From positions 1 through 44,295 of the forward strand of contig JAUICR010000002.1 of the NCBI GenBank assembly GCA_030427785.1: a DNA stretch of 44,295 bases, given 5' to 3'. The notes beneath the pieces were generated by a model. That model was not told where the DNA came from. It searched no databases and worked only from the letters and a program-made list of their open reading frames with translations. Positions 41,178-44,295 of this stretch are shown piece by piece; position 1 is the stretch's first letter; each line of letters begins with the position of its first letter. Both the position numbers and the translations under genes were made by a program. Source of the DNA: Bacteroidia bacterium (GTDB lineage: Bacteria; Bacteroidota; Bacteroidia; Flavobacteriales; Schleiferiaceae).

Positions 41178-41208
41178 CAAATATTTACCCAAAGAAAAAT
41201 ACCCCTGT

Positions 41209-42027
41209 ATGGACAGTAAAAGGATTCTGTATGTAAGTCAAGAAATTCATCCCTATCTACCTGAAAACGAAATCTCTAAACCCTCTCTAGAACTTCCAAA
41301 GAAGATGAACGAAAAGGGACATCAAGTGAGAGTTTTTATGCCCCGATACGGATTGATAAATGAAAGAAGGCACCAGTTACACGAGGTGATTCGATTGAGT
41401 GGTATCAATATTATTGTAAATGACATGGATCAGCCTTTAATTATTAAGGTTGCATCTGTTCCTCAGGCTAGAATGCAGGTTTACTTTATTGATAATGAGG
41501 AGTTCTTTAAACGCAAAGCCACTTTCTTTGATGAAGAAGGAAATTACTTTGCTGACAATGACTCAAGAGCTATTTTCTTTTGCAGAGGTGTAATAGAAAC
41601 AGTAAAGAAACTTGGCTGGGCTCCAGATATCATTCACTGTCATGGATGGTTGGCTAGTTTTATGCCTATGTACCTAAAAATGTTCCATTACGATGATCCG
41701 CTTTTTGCTGATAGCAAAGTGGTAATGTCTGTGTACGACTCTAAGCCTCATACTATGGCGCCCTCGTTAATAGAAAATTTACAGTTTGACGGTATTAATG
41801 GAGAGGATATTAAAAAATATGAGAACGCTACTATAGACGATTTATACGCAGCAGCAGCGAGTTTTTGCGATGCAGCAGTTATAGGTTCAGAAAATGTTGA
41901 GCAGAAATTAAAAGATTTAGTGTCTGCTAACGTTAATACCGTTGTCGATTACGCTGGAGAGGGAGATTATGTAGCAAAAGTACATAGCTTATACGAAAGC
42001 CTAGTTGAGGAGGAATCAGTAGCCTAG
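41209..42027 (+). CDS. Half-length glycogen/starch-synthase-like protein (GT5 N-terminal domain only)
   Basis: 272 residues matching only the N-terminal half of GT5 glycogen synthases (RILYVSQEIHPYLPE, HQVRVFMPRYG, VYFIDNEEFFKR, WAPDIIHCHGWLAS). The ADP-glucose-binding KxGGL motif expected near the N-terminus is replaced by PENEISKPSLELPKK, and the whole C-terminal Rossmann domain with its catalytic Glu is absent. It therefore should not make glycogen. Similar half-proteins are conserved in flavobacteria next to panC, from memory. Starts an operon with a DUF4270 lipoprotein (9-nt gap) and glmS. The role may be structural or regulatory; unknown. Confidence 0.85.
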   Translation: MDSKRILYVSQEIHPYLPENEISKPSLELPKKMNEKGHQVRVFMPRYGLINERRHQLHEVIRLSGINIIVNDMDQPLIIKVASVPQARMQVYFIDNEEFFKRKATFFDEEGNYFADNDSRAIFFCRGVIETVKKLGWAPDIIHCHGWLASFMPMYLKMFHYDDPLFADSKVVMSVYDSKPHTMAPSLIENLQFDGINGEDIKKYENATIDDLYAAAASFCDAAVIGSENVEQKLKDLVSANVNTVVDYAGEGDYVAKVHSLYESLVEEESVA

Positions 42028-42036
42028 AAGAAGAAA

Positions 42037-43425
42037 ATGACAAAACTTAGTCGAAGATATATAAATCGAGCCATTCTTGTAATGGCTCCTTTTATTTTTG
42101 TAGCATGTGAAAAACCCACAGGAGCCTTGGGTTATAGTCAGGTTATAAAATCAGCCGCAGATGTGGAGGTGATGGTTTTCGATAGTATTATAAATTATAC
42201 ACAAGCCCTAGATAGCCTATTGGTAGGAGCGTACGAAACCCAAGCTAGTCTTGGAGGGTACACCGGAAATAAGCTTGTAGGATCAATGACGGATGGACAC
42301 TTTGGCCGCAATCAGGCCTCCTTTGTATCACAAATGAGCTTAAGCGATATTGATGCTGATTTTGGTAGCAATGCGATAATCGACTCGGTAAGTTTGTATC
42401 TAAGTTATACAGGTTCCTATGGTGATACCGCACAACAAATTTCTTTGGAAGTATATGAGCTAGGAGCAGCCCTAAGGCCCAATGGCGTGATAAAAGATGC
42501 AGATGGAGTAATAGCGGACAGTGCATTTTATTCTAATTATGTGGCGGTAAGTGGTGAGTTATTGGGTACAAGTCAGTTTATTCCAAGGCCCAACACCCCG
42601 ATAAGAGTAGAGAATGTGCATACAGATCCTGCTTTAAAAATTGCCCTAGATACGGCCTATTTTCAAAGAAATTTTGCGAATGTAGGTGATGGTAATTTCC
42701 CATCTTTTTCTACCAATGAGGAGTTTAGAAAATACTTTAATGGGATTCAGGTAAAAGCTACCAATGTTTCAGGAGCCATATTGTACTTCAATCTCAACTC
42801 TGTAAACACTAAATTGGTAATGTACTTTCATAATGATGAGGATAGTACTGCCCAATCTGTAACATTAAATTGTAGGCAAACCAGCAGTGATTTGCCCATT
42901 GGTTTTAACATTTTTGAGAATGACTACTCAGGGGGTTATTCAGTAGATTTTGACATCAATAATATTGACGTAATAAATGGAGAGGCACTCACTTATATTC
43001 AGGCCATGGGAGGCTTAGTATCAGTGTTCGAAATTCCAAATATTAAGTACCTGGCCGATTCTGCTATTTTGATAAACAAGGCAGAGCTCGTGCTAGCCAA
43101 AGAAAGAGGAACTGGTTTGGGAAGTGCTCCGCCACCTGTAATGGAAATAAGAGAATATACAGATGCCGGACCTACTTCGCTTATTGCAGATTTTACTCCA
43201 GGAAAACGACTCTCCGGTAATGGTTCGTTCAGAGGATCGGAAGTGAGAGATGGAGAGTACGTGTTTAATATTACGCGTTACATTTTTCAGATAGTAAATG
43301 GAGATGTGCCACAAAAATTGGCAATAGTACCTGTGGCAAAAAGTACGGCCGCCAACAGAGTTATTTTACAAGGAGGGGCAGGAAACTCTCCGATTAGTCT
43401 TAAAATATATTACACAAAACCGTAG
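42037..43425 (+). CDS. DUF4270 family lipoprotein
   Basis: 462 residues. The N-terminus MAPFIFVACEKPTGALG has a lipobox with Cys24 as the lipidation site. The body matches the DUF4270 pattern: DSLLVGAYETQASLGGYTGNKLVG, IIDSVSLYLSY and a repeated lipocalin-like set of strands ending with NGDVPQKLAIVP and AANRVILQGGAGN. Function unknown; restricted to Bacteroidota in my knowledge. 9 nt after the half glycogen synthase and 5 nt before glmS, so transcription and probably translation are coupled with both. Confidence 0.88.
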   Translation: MTKLSRRYINRAILVMAPFIFVACEKPTGALGYSQVIKSAADVEVMVFDSIINYTQALDSLLVGAYETQASLGGYTGNKLVGSMTDGHFGRNQASFVSQMSLSDIDADFGSNAIIDSVSLYLSYTGSYGDTAQQISLEVYELGAALRPNGVIKDADGVIADSAFYSNYVAVSGELLGTSQFIPRPNTPIRVENVHTDPALKIALDTAYFQRNFANVGDGNFPSFSTNEEFRKYFNGIQVKATNVSGAILYFNLNSVNTKLVMYFHNDEDSTAQSVTLNCRQTSSDLPIGFNIFENDYSGGYSVDFDINNIDVINGEALTYIQAMGGLVSVFEIPNIKYLADSAILINKAELVLAKERGTGLGSAPPPVMEIREYTDAGPTSLIADFTPGKRLSGNGSFRGSEVRDGEYVFNITRYIFQIVNGDVPQKLAIVPVAKSTAANRVILQGGAGNSPISLKIYYTKP

Positions 43426-43430
43426 AAATT

Positions 43431-44295
43431 ATGTGTGGAATAGTAGGTTACCTAGGAAATAGAAATGCTGTGCCCATTATTATTAATGGGTTAAAGCGCC
43501 TAGAATATAGAGGATATGATAGTGCAGGAATTGCTGTATGGAATCCAGAAAATAGTCTTCAATTAATAAAGTGTCAAGGAAAAGTTTCGGACCTGGAAAC
43601 CAAGATGGGGACTTCGGTTGCAGAAAGTAGTATAGGAATAGGACATACCAGATGGGCTACCCATGGTGTGCCAAATGATGTAAATGCACATCCTCATTCT
43701 TCTAACTCTGGTAACCTTGTGTTGATACACAACGGAATTATAGAAAATTATGCTTCTATTAAAGAAGCTTTAACCGATAGAGGTGTTACGTTTGAGAGTG
43801 ACACAGATACCGAGGTGCTGGTCAATCTAATTGAGGATATCCAGAATGCTGAAGAAATATCGCTACAAAAAGCCGTTCGTTTGGCGCTAAACCAAGTTGT
43901 GGGTGCCTATGCTATTTGCGTATTTGACAAAAATCACCCCGATAAAATAGTAGTTGCTAAAAAAGGAAGCCCCCTTGTGGTGGGAATTGGAGAAGGTGAG
44001 TTTTTTATTGCGAGTGATGCTACTCCATTTTTAGATTATACCAAAACTGCAGTATACCTTGAGGATGATGAGATGGCAGTGGTAGAGTTGGGCAAAACCC
44101 TGGAGGTGCGTGCCATTAAAAGCAACAAAGCTATCGACCCCTATATACATCAATTAAAAATGGATATTGAGGCGATTGAGAAAGGTGGTTACGATCATTT
44201 TATGCTTAAAGAAATATACGAGCAGCCAAAATCTATTAGAGATACTTTGCGTGGGCGATTATTACCAGAGCAGGGTCTTATCAGAATGGGCGGTC
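43431..44295 (+). CDS. glmS: Glutamine-fructose-6-phosphate aminotransferase, 5' part
   Basis: First committed step of hexosamine synthesis (glucosamine-6-phosphate for peptidoglycan and lipid A). The window holds the first 288 codons and the gene runs off the right edge. The N-terminus MCGIVGYLGNR provides the Ntn nucleophile Cys2 after Met removal; further glutaminase landmarks are RLEYRGYDSAGIAV, GHTRWATHG, LIHNGIIENY and SDTDTEVLV. The C-terminal sugar isomerase domain begins near the edge (KEIYEQPKSIRDTL). ATG start is certain because Met-Cys-Gly is invariant. Confidence 0.96.
   Translation, partial: MCGIVGYLGNRNAVPIIINGLKRLEYRGYDSAGIAVWNPENSLQLIKCQGKVSDLETKMGTSVAESSIGIGHTRWATHGVPNDVNAHPHSSNSGNLVLIHNGIIENYASIKEALTDRGVTFESDTDTEVLVNLIEDIQNAEEISLQKAVRLALNQVVGAYAICVFDKNHPDKIVVAKKGSPLVVGIGEGEFFIASDATPFLDYTKTAVYLEDDEMAVVELGKTLEVRAIKSNKAIDPYIHQLKMDIEAIEKGGYDHFMLKEIYEQPKSIRDTLRGRLLPEQGLIRMGG

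Noticed and set aside
41109-41192. 28-codon N-terminal extension of panC
   Set aside because: No similarity to the family and runs through the promoter region; ATG 41108 preferred.
1-44295. tRNA, rRNA, CRISPR array, transposase or phage genes
   Set aside because: Looked for T-arm-like sequences, regularly spaced direct repeats and integrase/transposase motifs; none was recognised.

Overview
The window reads as a chromosomal segment of a Bacteroidota bacterium, most likely Flavobacteriales; genus or family cannot be fixed from sequence alone. The evidence is four secreted proteins ending in type IX secretion (T9SS) sorting domains, a three-subunit type-B succinate:quinone oxidoreductase (sdhCAB), a DUF4270 lipoprotein next to a half-length glycogen-synthase-like protein, start codons mostly without Shine-Dalgarno sequences, and several promoters of the form TTG-N20-TAnnTTTG, the Bacteroidota -33/-7 type.

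Layout. 1-2808: 3' end of a giant repeat adhesin with a type B sorting domain. 2836-6887: thiL, an integral-membrane acyltransferase, a putative outer-membrane protein and a convergent alpha/beta hydrolase. 7110-10902 (minus): a mosaic 775-residue secreted protein and aminopeptidase P. 11114-15001: sdhC-sdhA-sdhB, interrupted between sdhA and sdhB by a four-helix-bundle (IVP/S23-type) gene bracketed by inverted heptamer repeats. 15441-18491: a secreted protein in which three HYR domains each carry a guest domain in the same loop. 18669-21871: a CBS-pair protein, an omega-amidase-type nitrilase and a convergent Ig-like lipoprotein. 22003-27684: an 1893-residue modular T9SS protein. 27740-31918 (minus): a large outer-membrane barrel-like protein followed by comF. 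31987-34432: exonuclease III and a T9SS protein with two copies of a domain also found in the 15.4 kb gene. 34608-37513: an OmpA-type lipoprotein, a small membrane protein, a free-standing E2-like acyltransferase and a fatty-acid-hydroxylase-family protein. 37510-41108 (minus): panC-panD-flippase-like-radA operon. 41209-44295: half glycogen synthase, DUF4270 lipoprotein and the 5' part of glmS, also operonic.

How it fits together. Housekeeping functions (respiration, pantothenate, thiamine, DNA repair, hexosamine) are interleaved with cell-envelope and exported proteins; the T9SS machinery itself is not in the window. The most unusual items are the repeat-bounded IVP module inside the sdh operon, the nested HYR architecture with lectin-like guests, the duplicated beta-rich domain shared by two T9SS proteins, the internal sorting-domain-like segment in the 775-residue mosaic protein, and a hairpin that pairs with the only good Shine-Dalgarno-like sequence noticed, at the CBS gene. 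No tRNA, rRNA, CRISPR array, transposase or phage gene was recognised.
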